64,000 bases of DNA from Bifidobacterium sp. (lineage in GTDB: Bacteria; Actinomycetota; Actinomycetes; Actinomycetales; Bifidobacteriaceae): NCBI GenBank assembly GCA_024104275.1, contig JAGGHK010000001.1:248001-312000 (forward strand), written 5' to 3'. The position numbers and the translations under genes are program-made. The notes beneath the pieces were generated by a model that made no database searches, was not told the origin of the DNA, and saw nothing but the letters and a program-made list of their open reading frames with translations. Numbering within the stretch: the first letter of the stretch is position 1; the number at the start of each line of letters is the position of its first letter. This document shows, in pieces, positions 1 through 8,749 of the stretch.

Positions 1-1
1 C

Positions 2-76
2 GTGTACAATACCGTCGAGGAAGCCAAACAGGTAGTCGAAACGGCCGGCAAGGTCCGTCCTTTCTTTGAGGTGTGA
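2..76 (+). CDS. sufS: Cysteine desulfurase SufS, C-terminal tail (partial)
   Basis: Only the last 24 codons are present, ending in TGA three bases before the sufU start. The residues are V-Y-N-T-V-E-E-A-K and end in R-P-F-F-E-V, which fits the C-terminus of a class V aminotransferase-fold cysteine desulfurase. The call depends mainly on context, because sufU directly follows and SufS-SufU pairs are the rule in Gram-positive suf operons. SufS would take sulfur from cysteine as a persulfide and hand it to SufU. The gene starts outside the window. Confidence 0.7.
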   Translation: MYNTVEEAKQVVETAGKVRPFFEV

Positions 77-79
77 GCA

Positions 80-637
80 ATGAGCGATTTTGGTATGAGC
101 GGTGACGATCTCGAGCAGATGTATCAGGAGGTCATCCTTGACGCGTCGAAGCATCCGCACGGCAAGGAGCATTTTGCCGCAGATGTGACGAAGGAGCCCA
201 ACGGAGGCAGCGACACTGGCGAGACGACAGTGCGTGTCAGCCACGAATACTGCACGCCGGGGGAATCCCACCAGTTCAACCCGACGTGCGGAGACCAGGT
301 GACCGTTCACGTCGAGGTTTCGCAGTCCGAGCCGCATAAGATCGAGCGCTTGGTGTGGGACGGCAGTGGTTGCTCCATCTCCACGGCGAGCCTGTCGATG
401 ATGGTCGATCTGGTCGATGGCAAGACCGTCGACGAGGCCATGCAGCTTGAAGGTGTCTTCCAGAAGCTCATGAAGTCGCACGGAGCAGGGCTTGACGACG
501 ATGCCGACGAAGAGGCGTTGGGCGATGCCGTGGTGTTCCAAGGTGTTTCGAAATATCCGATGCGTATCAAGTGCGCTTTGCTCGGTTGGGCCGGTCTCAA
601 GGATTCGCTGGCCAAGGCGCTGGCGGCGGATAAGTAA
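80..637 (+). CDS. sufU: Fe-S cluster assembly sulfurtransferase SufU
   Basis: The 185-residue product is a SufU/IscU-family protein. It shows the ligand cysteines in the expected order: NPTCGD (Cys70, Asp72), GSGCSIS (Cys98) and RIKCALLGW (Cys165). The stretch between the second and third cysteine is longer than in IscU, which is typical of SufU. In Gram-positive bacteria SufU binds zinc and accepts persulfide sulfur from SufS for delivery to the SufBCD scaffold. The start at 80 lies three bases after the upstream stop, so the two genes are co-transcribed. An acidic Asp/Glu-rich patch near residues 139-147 is a small local insertion. Confidence 0.93.
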   Translation: MSDFGMSGDDLEQMYQEVILDASKHPHGKEHFAADVTKEPNGGSDTGETTVRVSHEYCTPGESHQFNPTCGDQVTVHVEVSQSEPHKIERLVWDGSGCSISTASLSMMVDLVDGKTVDEAMQLEGVFQKLMKSHGAGLDDDADEEALGDAVVFQGVSKYPMRIKCALLGWAGLKDSLAKALAADK

Positions 638-822
638 AACAGCCGATTGGTACATTGAATGATACAGCGATAATCGATAGATGCCCGATGGATAAACGAA
701 GTATAGCGGACATGTCGTTGTACCGTTAATCAGGCGGGTAACTTGATTATGCTGTCCGCTTGTATCAATCGCTTTTAATACATGACATAATGATTGGTGG
801 ATTCACCACAGCAGGAGGCAAT

Positions 823-1398
823 ATGGAAAGCCAAGACAATCTCGTCCCGACACCGCAATCCTCGATTCTCGATTCTGCAACCAAGGCACTTGGCAGCGAG
901 GAGAAGGCTGAGGTTGCCGTTGCCAACCCGCATGCGGTGGGTTCGCTTGATAGCTTCGACAAGCAGGATGAAGCGGACTCTGCAACAGCTGAGGCTTCGG
1001 ATGAGCAAGCCGGCAACACCGTCAAGGACGAAGAGACCGGCATTCCGCTGACCTCCTTCAACGATATCGGCAGGGCCACGGCCGCCGACGTGCGCGAGGC
1101 GCTGCACCAGGTCATCGACCCCGAGCTCGGCATCGATGTCGTTGACCTCGGCTTGGTTTACGGCATCGAAATCGATGAAAAAGGCCGTGCCATCATCACC
1201 ATGACGCTGACCACTCCGGCTTGTCCTCTCACCGACCTGCTTGAGGACGAATGTGCCTCCACGCTGGCGGGATTGGTCGAGGAATTCCGCATCGATTGGA
1301 CCTGGCAGCCGCGCTGGACGCTCGACATGATTCGTCCAGAGGGCCGCGAACAGCTGGAGGCCATTGGTTTCAATTTCGACAACATGCCGAAATACTGA
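823..1398 (+). CDS. DUF59/SufT-like metal-sulfur cluster biosynthesis protein
   Basis: The C-terminal two thirds form a DUF59 (MIP18/PaaD-like) domain, with VIDPELGIDVVDLGLVYG and the conserved cysteine in TTPACPLTD. Such proteins help mature Fe-S enzymes and are commonly the last gene of suf operons. I chose the ATG at 823 because a perfect AGGAGG (813-818) sits five bases upstream; an in-frame TTG at 760 has no such site. The first about 75 residues are acidic and low in complexity, probably disordered. The 185-bp gap after sufU means it may have its own promoter. Confidence 0.85.
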   Translation: MESQDNLVPTPQSSILDSATKALGSEEKAEVAVANPHAVGSLDSFDKQDEADSATAEASDEQAGNTVKDEETGIPLTSFNDIGRATAADVREALHQVIDPELGIDVVDLGLVYGIEIDEKGRAIITMTLTTPACPLTDLLEDECASTLAGLVEEFRIDWTWQPRWTLDMIRPEGREQLEAIGFNFDNMPKY

Positions 1399-1417
1399 AA
1401 CTTACCATTACAACATA

Positions 1418-1458
1418 AAGAAACGCTGGACGGGAATCTTTCTGGTGCAGCGTTTCTT
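1418..1458. terminator. Bidirectional terminator between the suf operon and glgC
   Basis: AAGAAACGCTG at 1418-1428 is the exact reverse complement of CAGCGTTTCTT at 1448-1458, giving an 11-bp stem between two convergent genes. A-rich and T-rich flanks on both sides fit intrinsic termination in both directions. Confidence 0.7.
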
Positions 1459-1489
1459 CATACTTCAATTATAATTATTAAATTTTCTA

Positions 1490-2731
1490 TCAGTCCCTAA
1501 TCACCGTGCGCTTCGGGACAATGGTGATGCCGTCCTTGACAGTGAATCCGCGCGCCCGATCGTGCTCGTGATCGATGCCCACGGTCGCGTTCTCCTCCAA
1601 AATAACGCTTTTGTCCAAGATGGCCTTGCAGACTCGTGCACGACGTCCGACAATGACCCCGTCAAAGAGGATGGAATCGACGACCTGCGACCACGAATTG
1701 ATGTGCACGTTCGGCGAAAGCACGGAATGTTGCACGTCTCCGCCCGAGACGATGACGCTCGGGGAGATGATGGATTCGGTGGCCCTTCCGATGCGATTGG
1801 TCTTGGAACGCACGAACTTGGCCGGTGGCAGATTGCCGGAAAGCGTGTAGATCGGCCAATCCTGATTGTAAAGATTGAATGGGGGATTGTACTCGATCAA
1901 GTCCATATGGGCTTCATAGAACTGCTTGATGGTGCCCACGTCACGCCAATAGGCGCGGTCGTAGTCGGTGGCCCTAGGAATCTCGTTCTCGCTGAAATCA
2001 TAGACTCCGGCTTGGTGGCGTTCGGAGAAGTAGGGAGCAATATCGCCACCCATGTCATGCTTGGTGTTCTCTGCTTTTTCGTCCTGGGCGAGAGCTTCGA
2101 AAAGGGCATCGGTGTTGGCGATGTAATTGCCCATGGAAGCCAGTATCTGCCTGGGGTGGCCGGGCATGCCTTCAGTGGTTTCGGGCTTCTCCTTGAATCC
2201 GCGAATCATATGCGGATGGTCCGGGTCGACGTCGATGACTCCGAATTGACGGGAAGCCTCGATTGGCTGGCGAATGCCGGCCACGGTGAATTCCGCTCCG
2301 GATTCGATGTGCTGCTTCAGCATCTGACTGAAATCCATGCGATACACATGGTCGGCGCCTACGATGACCACATAATCGGGCTGCTCGTCTTCGATGATAT
2401 TAATCGTCTGATAGACCGCGTCTGCGGAACCCAAATACCAATGCTTGCCCAGCCTTTGCTGGGCCGGGACAGGCGAAACGTAAGCGTCAAGCAATGGGGA
2501 GAAACGCCAGACCTTCGAGATGTGGCGGTCGAGTGAATGGGATTTGTATTGCGTCAATACGACAATTTGAGAATAACCAGAATTGACCAGATTGCTCAAC
2601 GGAAAATCAATAAGGCGATAGACACCGCCGAACGGCACTGCGGGCTTGGCACGGTCACGCGTCAACGGCATCAGACGCGTTCCCTCGCCGCCTGCCAATA
2701 CGATAGCCAGTATTTTAGGACTCTTCGCCAT
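1490..2731 (-). CDS. glgC: Glucose-1-phosphate adenylyltransferase
   Basis: GlgC makes ADP-glucose from ATP and glucose-1-phosphate, the donor for bacterial glycogen synthesis. The 413-residue product starts with the nucleotidyltransferase signature [12 protein letters not shown], followed by AKPAVPFGG near residue 30. The C-terminal part forms the left-handed beta-helix seen in GlgC, with [16 protein letters not shown] and a terminal GRRARV segment. The length matches the actinobacterial form. The matching glycogen synthase gene is not adjacent but lies at 38343. It is transcribed away from the neighbouring methyltransferase with a 184-bp gap. The call is secure. Confidence 0.95.
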   Translation of the reverse strand: MAKSPKILAIVLAGGEGTRLMPLTRDRAKPAVPFGGVYRLIDFPLSNLVNSGYSQIVVLTQYKSHSLDRHISKVWRFSPLLDAYVSPVPAQQRLGKHWYLGSADAVYQTINIIEDEQPDYVVIVGADHVYRMDFSQMLKQHIESGAEFTVAGIRQPIEASRQFGVIDVDPDHPHMIRGFKEKPETTEGMPGHPRQILASMGNYIANTDALFEALAQDEKAENTKHDMGGDIAPYFSERHQAGVYDFSENEIPRATDYDRAYWRDVGTIKQFYEAHMDLIEYNPPFNLYNQDWPIYTLSGNLPPAKFVRSKTNRIGRATESIISPSVIVSGGDVQHSVLSPNVHINSWSQVVDSILFDGVIVGRRARVCKAILDKSVILEENATVGIDHEHDRARGFTVKDGITIVPKRTVIRD

Positions 2732-2915
2732 GCCTTACCTCCTGATTACCGCTTCCTGTTGACCATTTCAATTACCGGCCCAGACTCATATGCAAGTTGA
2801 ATCGTTCTCACGGCACCTGCAAAGCCGTAGAACGCTTATCTTTGCACACGACCTTTTCTACCAATTACTGTATCGGATTGAGCCGACGCGAAACTCCCGA
2901 GAAGCCCCCGAACGT

Positions 2916-3992
2916 CTAATTTCGCCTTGCTCGTGTCGCGTAAAAGGCGACGGCGCTGGAGGCGGCCACATTGAGACTGTCGACGCCGTTGCTCATCGGG
3001 ATTTTGACGGTCAGATCAGTGTTGGCGATGGTTCGGTGCGAAAGTCCGTCGCCTTCCGTGCCGAAAACGAGGGCGAGCTTGTCGATGTGGTCGGGTTCTT
3101 GCGCTTTGTTGTTGAGCCGTCTGGTAAGTTCGTCCAGACTGATGGAATCGTCGGTCAACGCCATGGCAACAGTGGTGAAACCGAGGTCGTTCAGCTCCTT
3201 GAGTCCGCGCACCGGCCAGTATTTCCGGTCTTCCTCTTTCGTGTGGCGGTTGTGGGAGTCGGGATTGCGGGTCGTTTGGATTTGCAGGTTGCCATCTGCT
3301 TTGTCCGAATTTTCTGCGATTACCGGTGCACTGTCGTTATCATTGTTTGAAATATCGAGACGATTGTTGATCTCGATGTTATTGGACGTGGCTGGCGTTG
3401 AATTTTGTATTGTTTCGGTATTGCTGTCGAGTGTTTCCGCATCGATACGTGTCCACGGCACTTGGAAAACGGTGCCCATCGAGACTCGCGCCGCCCGACG
3501 ATACAGCGGGTCGCCGCACGAAGGCGTAACCAGTACGGCATCCACGTCGAGGGCGGCCGCCGAACGCATCAGCGCACCGACATTGGTGTGGTCCACGATA
3601 TTTTCCATTACTGCAATCCGGCGCGCGTCCTTGCACAGTTCCCGTACGGTCGGCAGTTTCCAGCGTCGCATCGCGGCCAACGCCCCGCGATGAAGCCGGT
3701 AGCCGGTGAGTTTTTTCAGTTGCGCCGGCGAAGCCACATAAACCGGGACGTCCTTGCCCCAGCGTTTGTCGATGCGATCGAACATATCCTGCATTCCCGC
3801 AAGCCAAGATTCCTCGACTAGCAGCGAAACCGGCTCGCACCCAGCAGCCAGGGCTCTGTCGATGACTTTGGGGGATTCGGCAATGAAAATGCCCTTTTCG
3901 GGTTCAAGCCGGTTACGCAACTGGGCTTCGGTAAGGCTTACGTACGCAGCCACCCGTTCGTCGTCGACCGACTCGATATTGATGATCCGCAT
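2916..3992 (-). CDS. TrmH/SpoU-family RNA 2'-O-methyltransferase with Asn-rich insertion
   Basis: This is a SPOUT-class RNA methyltransferase that would methylate a ribose 2'-OH in rRNA or tRNA. The three SPOUT motifs are present: NIVDHTNVGALMRSAAALD (about residues 131-149), LVFGTEGDGLS, and IPMSNGVDSLNVAASSAVAFY near the C-terminus. The N-terminal part (about 1-110) resembles the RNA-binding substrate domain of the TsnR/RlmB group. Between motifs 1 and 2, roughly residues 184-258, sits an Asn/Asp/Ser/Thr-rich stretch with no visible fold, making the protein longer than usual. The exact target nucleotide cannot be read from the sequence. Confidence 0.85.
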   Translation of the reverse strand: MRIINIESVDDERVAAYVSLTEAQLRNRLEPEKGIFIAESPKVIDRALAAGCEPVSLLVEESWLAGMQDMFDRIDKRWGKDVPVYVASPAQLKKLTGYRLHRGALAAMRRWKLPTVRELCKDARRIAVMENIVDHTNVGALMRSAAALDVDAVLVTPSCGDPLYRRAARVSMGTVFQVPWTRIDAETLDSNTETIQNSTPATSNNIEINNRLDISNNDNDSAPVIAENSDKADGNLQIQTTRNPDSHNRHTKEEDRKYWPVRGLKELNDLGFTTVAMALTDDSISLDELTRRLNNKAQEPDHIDKLALVFGTEGDGLSHRTIANTDLTVKIPMSNGVDSLNVAASSAVAFYATRARRN

Positions 3993-4088
3993 ATTTCATA
4001 GTCCTTTGATAGCGAAGCCGCCATAAAAACTGTGCCTTTTGTGGTCAAACTTGGTTCAAATGTCGCGGTAAAAATGGCCAGATACACT

Positions 4089-4115
4089 GAGACCCCTTGA
4101 TTTCCAAGGGGTCTC
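4089..4115 (-). terminator. Hairpin terminator downstream of tRNA-Leu
   Basis: GAGACCCCTTG (4089-4099) and CAAGGGGTCTC (4105-4115) form a perfect 11-bp stem around a 5-base loop, 17 bases past the tRNA 3' end on the minus strand. The T-rich stretch is better on the plus-strand side, so orientation is not certain. Confidence 0.6.
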
Positions 4116-4131
4116 TAGTTTTCAGTTTTCG

Positions 4132-4220
4132 TGCCCAGGACGGGAGTTGAACCCGTACTCCTGTAAAATTATAGGAACTAGCACCTCAAGCTAGCGCGTC
4201 TACCATTCCGCCACCTGGGC
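4132..4220 (-). tRNA. tRNA-Leu (anticodon GAG)
   Basis: Read on the minus strand, the gene begins GCCCAGG and ends CCTGGGC plus the discriminator base A, giving a 7-bp acceptor stem. The anticodon arm is CTAGC-TTGAGGT-GCTAG, so the anticodon is GAG, reading CUC and CUU. A long variable arm (TCCT...AGGA) marks a class II tRNA, as expected for leucine. The T arm is ACGGG-TTCAACT-CCCGT. The 3' CCA is not encoded. Length is 89 nt. Confidence 0.95.
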
Positions 4221-4366
4221 AGGTGTCGTTCAAGCAACAGATAGAACTATACACCTTTCTGTCGTCGTTTGGCAGGTCGGTGTGTCGAACGACGGTGAGC
4301 AATGCAAGGGTGCAACGCAATGTAGAATGATGCTGTTGTTGTTGGAAATGGAAAGTTGGAGTCGAG

Positions 4367-5752
4367 ATGGCGAAGACGCGGCGGATGCACAAAAGCGGGA
4401 AGCAGCGTGTTGTTCGCGCTCTTCTTGTCATTGTGCTTGTGGCCGCGTTGGTTGTCGTTTTGGGTGTGGCTCTGTTCAATCCCGCCTATTCGTATTACCG
4501 AAAAGGCATGGGGCAGTGCGTGCAATGGGGAAATTCGTATAAGCTTGCGTCGGCACATCTGAATGAGGTCATTTCGCAGGATACCGCCTTGACCAAACTG
4601 GCAGCTGGTAACAGCGAATCTCATACGCAGACCATATCGGATCAGACTCTCCAAAAGGCCCAAAAAACTTTAAAAACTGCACAAGGTCAACTTCATCAGA
4701 TCAGAGCCCAAGAAGCCGATAATCCGGTCATGGCGTGCACGACCAAAGAACTGACGCCGAAACTCAATGCCGAAACCAAGCGTGAACGTGAATGGACGTC
4801 TACGTTGCAGCGGCAGATTGCTGCACTGGGCAGAGCATTTAGACCGATGCGCGTTTTGCGAGACGCTGACACCGAGGCTTCCAAGGCCGCACAGACCGAG
4901 CTCAAGGCCGTTGCTGCCGGTGTAGCGGGTTTTGCCAAGTCCGAGAAAGATAGTATCGATGACGGCACGTTGGCGAAACTCACCAAAGAGGTCGATCAGG
5001 CCAACGAGGATGTGACAAAAGCCGCTCCATATTCGGTTTGCAAACGCGACCAAGAGAAGCTTTATGAGACCGCCGATAAAGCCGTGGCTGTACACAGCAA
5101 AGCCCGAGACATCGACTGCAATGTTCAGCGGTGTGTGGCACTTACGTTTGATGACGGGCCTGACCCGACATTGACGCCGCAACTACTGCTGTATCTCAAA
5201 TCCAGGAATGCAAAGGCCACGTTTTTCGAGATGGGCCAGAAGGTGCAGGCCGACGGCGGGGCGCTTGCACGTGAGGTCTCGCAAGCAGGTTTCCCTGTGG
5301 AAAGCCATACATGGAGTCACGAGGATCTGCCGGCAATCATGAAGAGCCATCACGAGCATCAGCAGATCAGGGAGACCGACAAAGTCATCGGTTCGGCGAC
5401 CGGATTCCCGGTTAGTTTTGTGCGCCCGCCGCACGGAGCCGTCGACGAGGAAAGTCGCAAATGCATCGGCGAGCAGACAGGTGCCGCTGTGGCCGTTTAT
5501 GGTGTGGATTCCTACGATTGGTCGAAAGGTGCCACGTCATCCACTTTGACTCGCAAGATCATGTCGCAGATCGAACCAGGGGCCATCGTTTTGATGCACG
5601 ATATCCATTCCCACACCGTAGCGGCTGTGCCTGACGTCATTGAGCAGCTTACCAAGAAAGGCTACCGTTTCGTCACTATTCCGGAATTGACCGGTGAATA
5701 TCCTCGGGCAGGTGCCGTCTACTATTCCCGCGACGATGTTCTTCATATGTAA
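4367..5752 (+). CDS. Membrane-anchored polysaccharide deacetylase (NodB domain)
   Basis: The 461-residue product has a basic N-terminus and one hydrophobic segment at about residues 16-37, so it is probably anchored in the membrane with its catalytic part outside. Residues about 45-245 are helical and coiled-coil-like. The NodB homology domain (about 255-440) shows the carbohydrate esterase family 4 motifs: LTFDDGPDP with the catalytic and metal-binding Asp pair, SHTWSH with the metal-binding histidines, RPPHGAVD, and LMHDIHSHT. Such enzymes remove N-acetyl groups from peptidoglycan or other wall glycans; the substrate cannot be told here. A 38-bp gap separates it from rsmE. Confidence 0.88.
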   Translation: MAKTRRMHKSGKQRVVRALLVIVLVAALVVVLGVALFNPAYSYYRKGMGQCVQWGNSYKLASAHLNEVISQDTALTKLAAGNSESHTQTISDQTLQKAQKTLKTAQGQLHQIRAQEADNPVMACTTKELTPKLNAETKREREWTSTLQRQIAALGRAFRPMRVLRDADTEASKAAQTELKAVAAGVAGFAKSEKDSIDDGTLAKLTKEVDQANEDVTKAAPYSVCKRDQEKLYETADKAVAVHSKARDIDCNVQRCVALTFDDGPDPTLTPQLLLYLKSRNAKATFFEMGQKVQADGGALAREVSQAGFPVESHTWSHEDLPAIMKSHHEHQQIRETDKVIGSATGFPVSFVRPPHGAVDEESRKCIGEQTGAAVAVYGVDSYDWSKGATSSTLTRKIMSQIEPGAIVLMHDIHSHTVAAVPDVIEQLTKKGYRFVTIPELTGEYPRAGAVYYSRDDVLHM

Positions 5753-5789
5753 ACCCTTAGTTCGTCCGCGGTTCCGGTAGCCTTGAACT

Positions 5790-6587
5790 ATGACGAGTCC
5801 ACTTTTTGTATTTGATGCCGAGCACGACGATGTGCCGGTCAACCGTGATGAGCTACGCGCTGGTTGGACGATAACCCTGCCGCCTGCCATCAAACGGCAC
5901 GCGATGGGCGCCATGCGCCTGCAGAACGGCGATAAACTGCAACTTTCTGACGGGCGCGGATTGCGTATCGATGCGGAAGTGGCCGATACGCAGAATGGCT
6001 TGGTGAAGGTCTCGGAATTTATTACCGAAGAGCAACCGGTTACGAGACTTGCGCTGGTGCAGGCGCTCGCGAAAACCGGACACGACGTTGAGGCTATCGA
6101 CATGGCTACACAGATCGGCGTGGACGAAGTGGTGCCATGGCAAGCCAAGCGTTCGATTTCCAAGTGGAAGGCCGGGCGTACCGACCGCAAATGGGATCAA
6201 GCGCTCGTGGCCGCCACGGAGCAATCGCGACGGGCTTGGAAGCCAACTTTGGATGACTGTGTTTCCAGCAAGGGGGTCGTAGCGATATGTAGGCGCGCGT
6301 GCGTTCATCACGAATTGGTGATTGTATTGCATCAGGGTGCGACGTCGACTTGGGACGGCATCGAGCGGAAGGTTGCCATGCTTGAGCAGCGTTGCTTGGA
6401 CGACGGCAAGCCGCGCCGAATTTACGTTGTGGTTGGCCCAGAAGGTGGCATCAGCGATGAAGAAGTGGAACAGTTCACGGATGCCGGGGCTGAGGCCTGT
6501 GTGCTTGGTAGCAATATCATGCGTGCTTCGACTGCCGGACCGGTGGCGTTGTCGCTTTTGGCTCGTGCGCTGGGACGATTCGCTTGA
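5790..6587 (+). CDS. rsmE: 16S rRNA (uracil-1498-N3)-methyltransferase
   Basis: RsmE methylates N3 of U1498 in helix 44 of 16S rRNA. The 265-residue product has an N-terminal PUA-like part containing HAMGAMRLQNGDKLQLSDGRG and a C-terminal SPOUT domain with VVGPEGGISDEEV and LGSNIMRASTAGPVAL, the SAM-binding knot typical of the family. The central ALAKTGHDVEAIDMATQIGVDEVVPW is also a family hallmark. It precedes the HIT/phoH/ybeY/era cluster and shares its theme of RNA and ribosome maturation. Confidence 0.93.
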   Translation: MTSPLFVFDAEHDDVPVNRDELRAGWTITLPPAIKRHAMGAMRLQNGDKLQLSDGRGLRIDAEVADTQNGLVKVSEFITEEQPVTRLALVQALAKTGHDVEAIDMATQIGVDEVVPWQAKRSISKWKAGRTDRKWDQALVAATEQSRRAWKPTLDDCVSSKGVVAICRRACVHHELVIVLHQGATSTWDGIERKVAMLEQRCLDDGKPRRIYVVVGPEGGISDEEVEQFTDAGAEACVLGSNIMRASTAGPVALSLLARALGRFA

Positions 6588-6686
6588 GTTTGCGGCTATA
6601 CCGGCCAGCGTAATTATCCGTGCGGGCTAATAGCATGGGGGAGTAGGGCGCAACCGCGCCCCGACAGCTTTTGACAAGGAGCATAT

Positions 6687-7019
6687 ATGGCCGACGATTG
6701 CCTGTTCTGCAAGATCATTGCGGGCGAGATTCCGAGCACCAAGGTGTACGAAGACGACACCACTTACGCGTTCAAGGACATCAACCCCAAGGCGAAGGTG
6801 CACGTGCTGATCGTGCCGAAGCAGCACTGCGCCAATGCGGCCGAACTGGCCAATTCCGATCCTGCCGAACTTGCCCACATCGTCGAGATTGCCCAGTCCA
6901 TCGCCGATAAGGAATTCCACGGCGCCTACCGCCTCATCTTCAACACCGGTAAGGATGCCGGCCAATCGGTCTTCCACGTGCACGCGCATGTGCTGACCGG
7001 CGAGACGATGGAAGAGTAG
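6687..7019 (+). CDS. HIT-family nucleotide-binding hydrolase (HinT-like)
   Basis: This 110-residue protein belongs to the histidine triad superfamily. It has the N-terminal CLFCKIIAGEIPSTKVYED segment and the catalytic triad FHVHAHVL near the C-terminus. HinT-type enzymes hydrolyse purine nucleoside phosphoramidates and acyl-adenylates in the cytoplasm. AAGGAG is placed seven bases before the ATG. The next gene, phoH, starts six bases past the stop, so the two are co-transcribed. Confidence 0.93.
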   Translation: MADDCLFCKIIAGEIPSTKVYEDDTTYAFKDINPKAKVHVLIVPKQHCANAAELANSDPAELAHIVEIAQSIADKEFHGAYRLIFNTGKDAGQSVFHVHAHVLTGETMEE

Positions 7020-7025
7020 GCAGGG

Positions 7026-8171
7026 GTGGCCAGCGCTAAACGAGTCATCACCATCCCCACTGAACTCGACCCTGTGGCAGTGCTGGGTTCGGGAGACAAG
7101 GTCCTTGCCGAGGTGCAGCACGCCTTCCCTGAGGTCAACGTGTTCGTGCGGGGCAATCGCATCGAGATTTCCGCCTACAACAAGCGCGATGATATCGAGG
7201 CCGACAAGGTCTCGGATGTGCTTAACAACATCATCGACGCCGCTTACAAGGCTCCGGCCGATGCGATGAACGTGCGGCGGATGCTCGAGGCCCGGCAGGT
7301 CGGCAAAAAAGCCGGACTCAGGGGTGACGGTGGTCGTGGGCACGGTTATGCCGGGCATTCGTATACGCGTGATTTCGCTGGTGCCGGCGCGGGCGCGAGG
7401 CCGCAATCACGTTCGCTCGATGATGACGAAGATTATGCCGATGAGCACAAACGTGCCGCGGCGAACCGCCATGTACCGGGCGTTATAGCATTCGCCAACG
7501 GCGAGCCGGTGCGTGCGAAAACCGCCGGTCAGGTCTTCTATGTCCGTGCCATCGATGCCAATACGATTACCTTTGCCATTGGTCCTGCTGGCACGGGCAA
7601 GACCTATCTTGCCGTTGCCAAGGCGGTGCGTGCATTCGAGGACGGGCGAGTAAGCCGCATCATCCTTACGCGTCCAGCCGTCGAAGCCGGTGAAAGCCTT
7701 GGCTACTTGCCCGGCACGTTGAACGACAAGGTCGACCCGTATCTGCGCCCGCTTTACGATGCACTTTCCGATATGCTTGGCGCCGGCCAGATGCACCGCT
7801 ACATGACAGACGGCACCATCGAGGTCGCGCCGCTTGCCTACATGCGTGGCCGTACGCTCAACGATGCCTTCGTCATTCTTGACGAAGCTCAGAACACCAC
7901 CGAGCAGCAGATGAAGATGTTCCTGACCCGTCTTGGTTTCAACACGAAAATGGTCATCACCGGTGACGTCACGCAGATTGATCTGGCCGTGCCGCATTCC
8001 GGCCTCAAGTCCATCGAATCGATTCTCGGCAATATCGACGGCATCAGTTTCGCCCATCTCGGCGCGAAGGATGTGGTGCGGCACGAGTTGGTCGGCAAGA
8101 TCGTGCAGGCCTACGATGTGCATTCAGCCGAGGAATCCGGCCGCAAGTCAAGCGGAAAGGAACGCCGTTGA
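7026..8171 (+). CDS. phoH: PhoH-like ATPase
   Basis: PhoH-family proteins are cytoplasmic P-loop ATPases that work with YbeY in RNA processing and ribosome maturation. The 381-residue product has Walker A GPAGTGKT at residues 186-193, Walker [11 protein letters not shown], and an arginine-rich sensor region. The first about 80 residues resemble the small KH-like N-terminal domain of the group. A Gly/Arg/His-rich linker (about 98-130) separates the two. The start used is GTG at 7026; its ribosome-binding site is weak, and translation may be coupled to the preceding HIT gene. The end overlaps ybeY by four bases. Confidence 0.92.
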   Translation: MASAKRVITIPTELDPVAVLGSGDKVLAEVQHAFPEVNVFVRGNRIEISAYNKRDDIEADKVSDVLNNIIDAAYKAPADAMNVRRMLEARQVGKKAGLRGDGGRGHGYAGHSYTRDFAGAGAGARPQSRSLDDDEDYADEHKRAAANRHVPGVIAFANGEPVRAKTAGQVFYVRAIDANTITFAIGPAGTGKTYLAVAKAVRAFEDGRVSRIILTRPAVEAGESLGYLPGTLNDKVDPYLRPLYDALSDMLGAGQMHRYMTDGTIEVAPLAYMRGRTLNDAFVILDEAQNTTEQQMKMFLTRLGFNTKMVITGDVTQIDLAVPHSGLKSIESILGNIDGISFAHLGAKDVVRHELVGKIVQAYDVHSAEESGRKSSGKERR

Positions 8172-8734
8172 GCGTCGAAGTCACCAATGAGACGGTCTGG
8201 CAGATCGACCCGAAACTCTTCTCCGACTTGGGTTTGTGGGTGATGGAACGCATGCAGGTAAGCACGCAGTCCGACCTGACCATCCTTTTCGTCGACCCTG
8301 ACCCAATCGCCCAGCTGCACATGCGCTGGATGCAGCTCGAGGGGCCGACCGATGTGATGAGTTTCCCGATGGACGAACTGCGCCCCGGCGAGGACGGCCA
8401 GATCATGGAAGGCGTTCTGGGTGATATCGTCATCTGCCCGTGGGTCGCGCAGCAGCAGGCCGCGGCCGCCGGTCATTCCACGATGGACGAGATGATGCTT
8501 CTGGCTATTCACGGAACCTTGCACTTGCTGGGCTATGACCACGTTGACTCCGAGCAGGAACGGCAGATGTTCGGTCTGCAACGCCAATTGTTACTTACTT
8601 TTTTTGCTGTCCGAGATGAGCCCGTTCCTCAGGCCGTACTTCCGGCTGGTTCCACTGATTTGCTGGCACAATGGGATGCGAACCATGCCACCGGACGTAA
8701 TGACGACAAACCGTCAAATAGCGACAAAAACTAG
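8168..8734 (+). CDS. ybeY: Endoribonuclease YbeY
   Basis: YbeY is a zinc-dependent single-strand endoribonuclease involved in 16S rRNA 3'-end maturation and ribosome quality control. The zinc motif [11 protein letters not shown] is present at about residues 117-127, and the conserved arginine-containing segment precedes it. The start is a TTG that overlaps the phoH stop (TTGA), consistent with translational coupling. The C-terminal about 40 residues past the fold are extended and probably flexible. The phoH-ybeY pair is widely conserved. Confidence 0.93.
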   Translation: MSVEVTNETVWQIDPKLFSDLGLWVMERMQVSTQSDLTILFVDPDPIAQLHMRWMQLEGPTDVMSFPMDELRPGEDGQIMEGVLGDIVICPWVAQQQAAAAGHSTMDEMMLLAIHGTLHLLGYDHVDSEQERQMFGLQRQLLLTFFAVRDEPVPQAVLPAGSTDLLAQWDANHATGRNDDKPSNSDKN

Positions 8735-8749
8735 GAAAGCACGCAGAAT

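Noticed and set aside
6646..6661. GGGCGC-AACC-GCGCCC hairpin before the HIT gene as a terminator of rsmE
   Set aside because: The stem is only 6 bp and no T run follows closely, so it is not listed as a feature.
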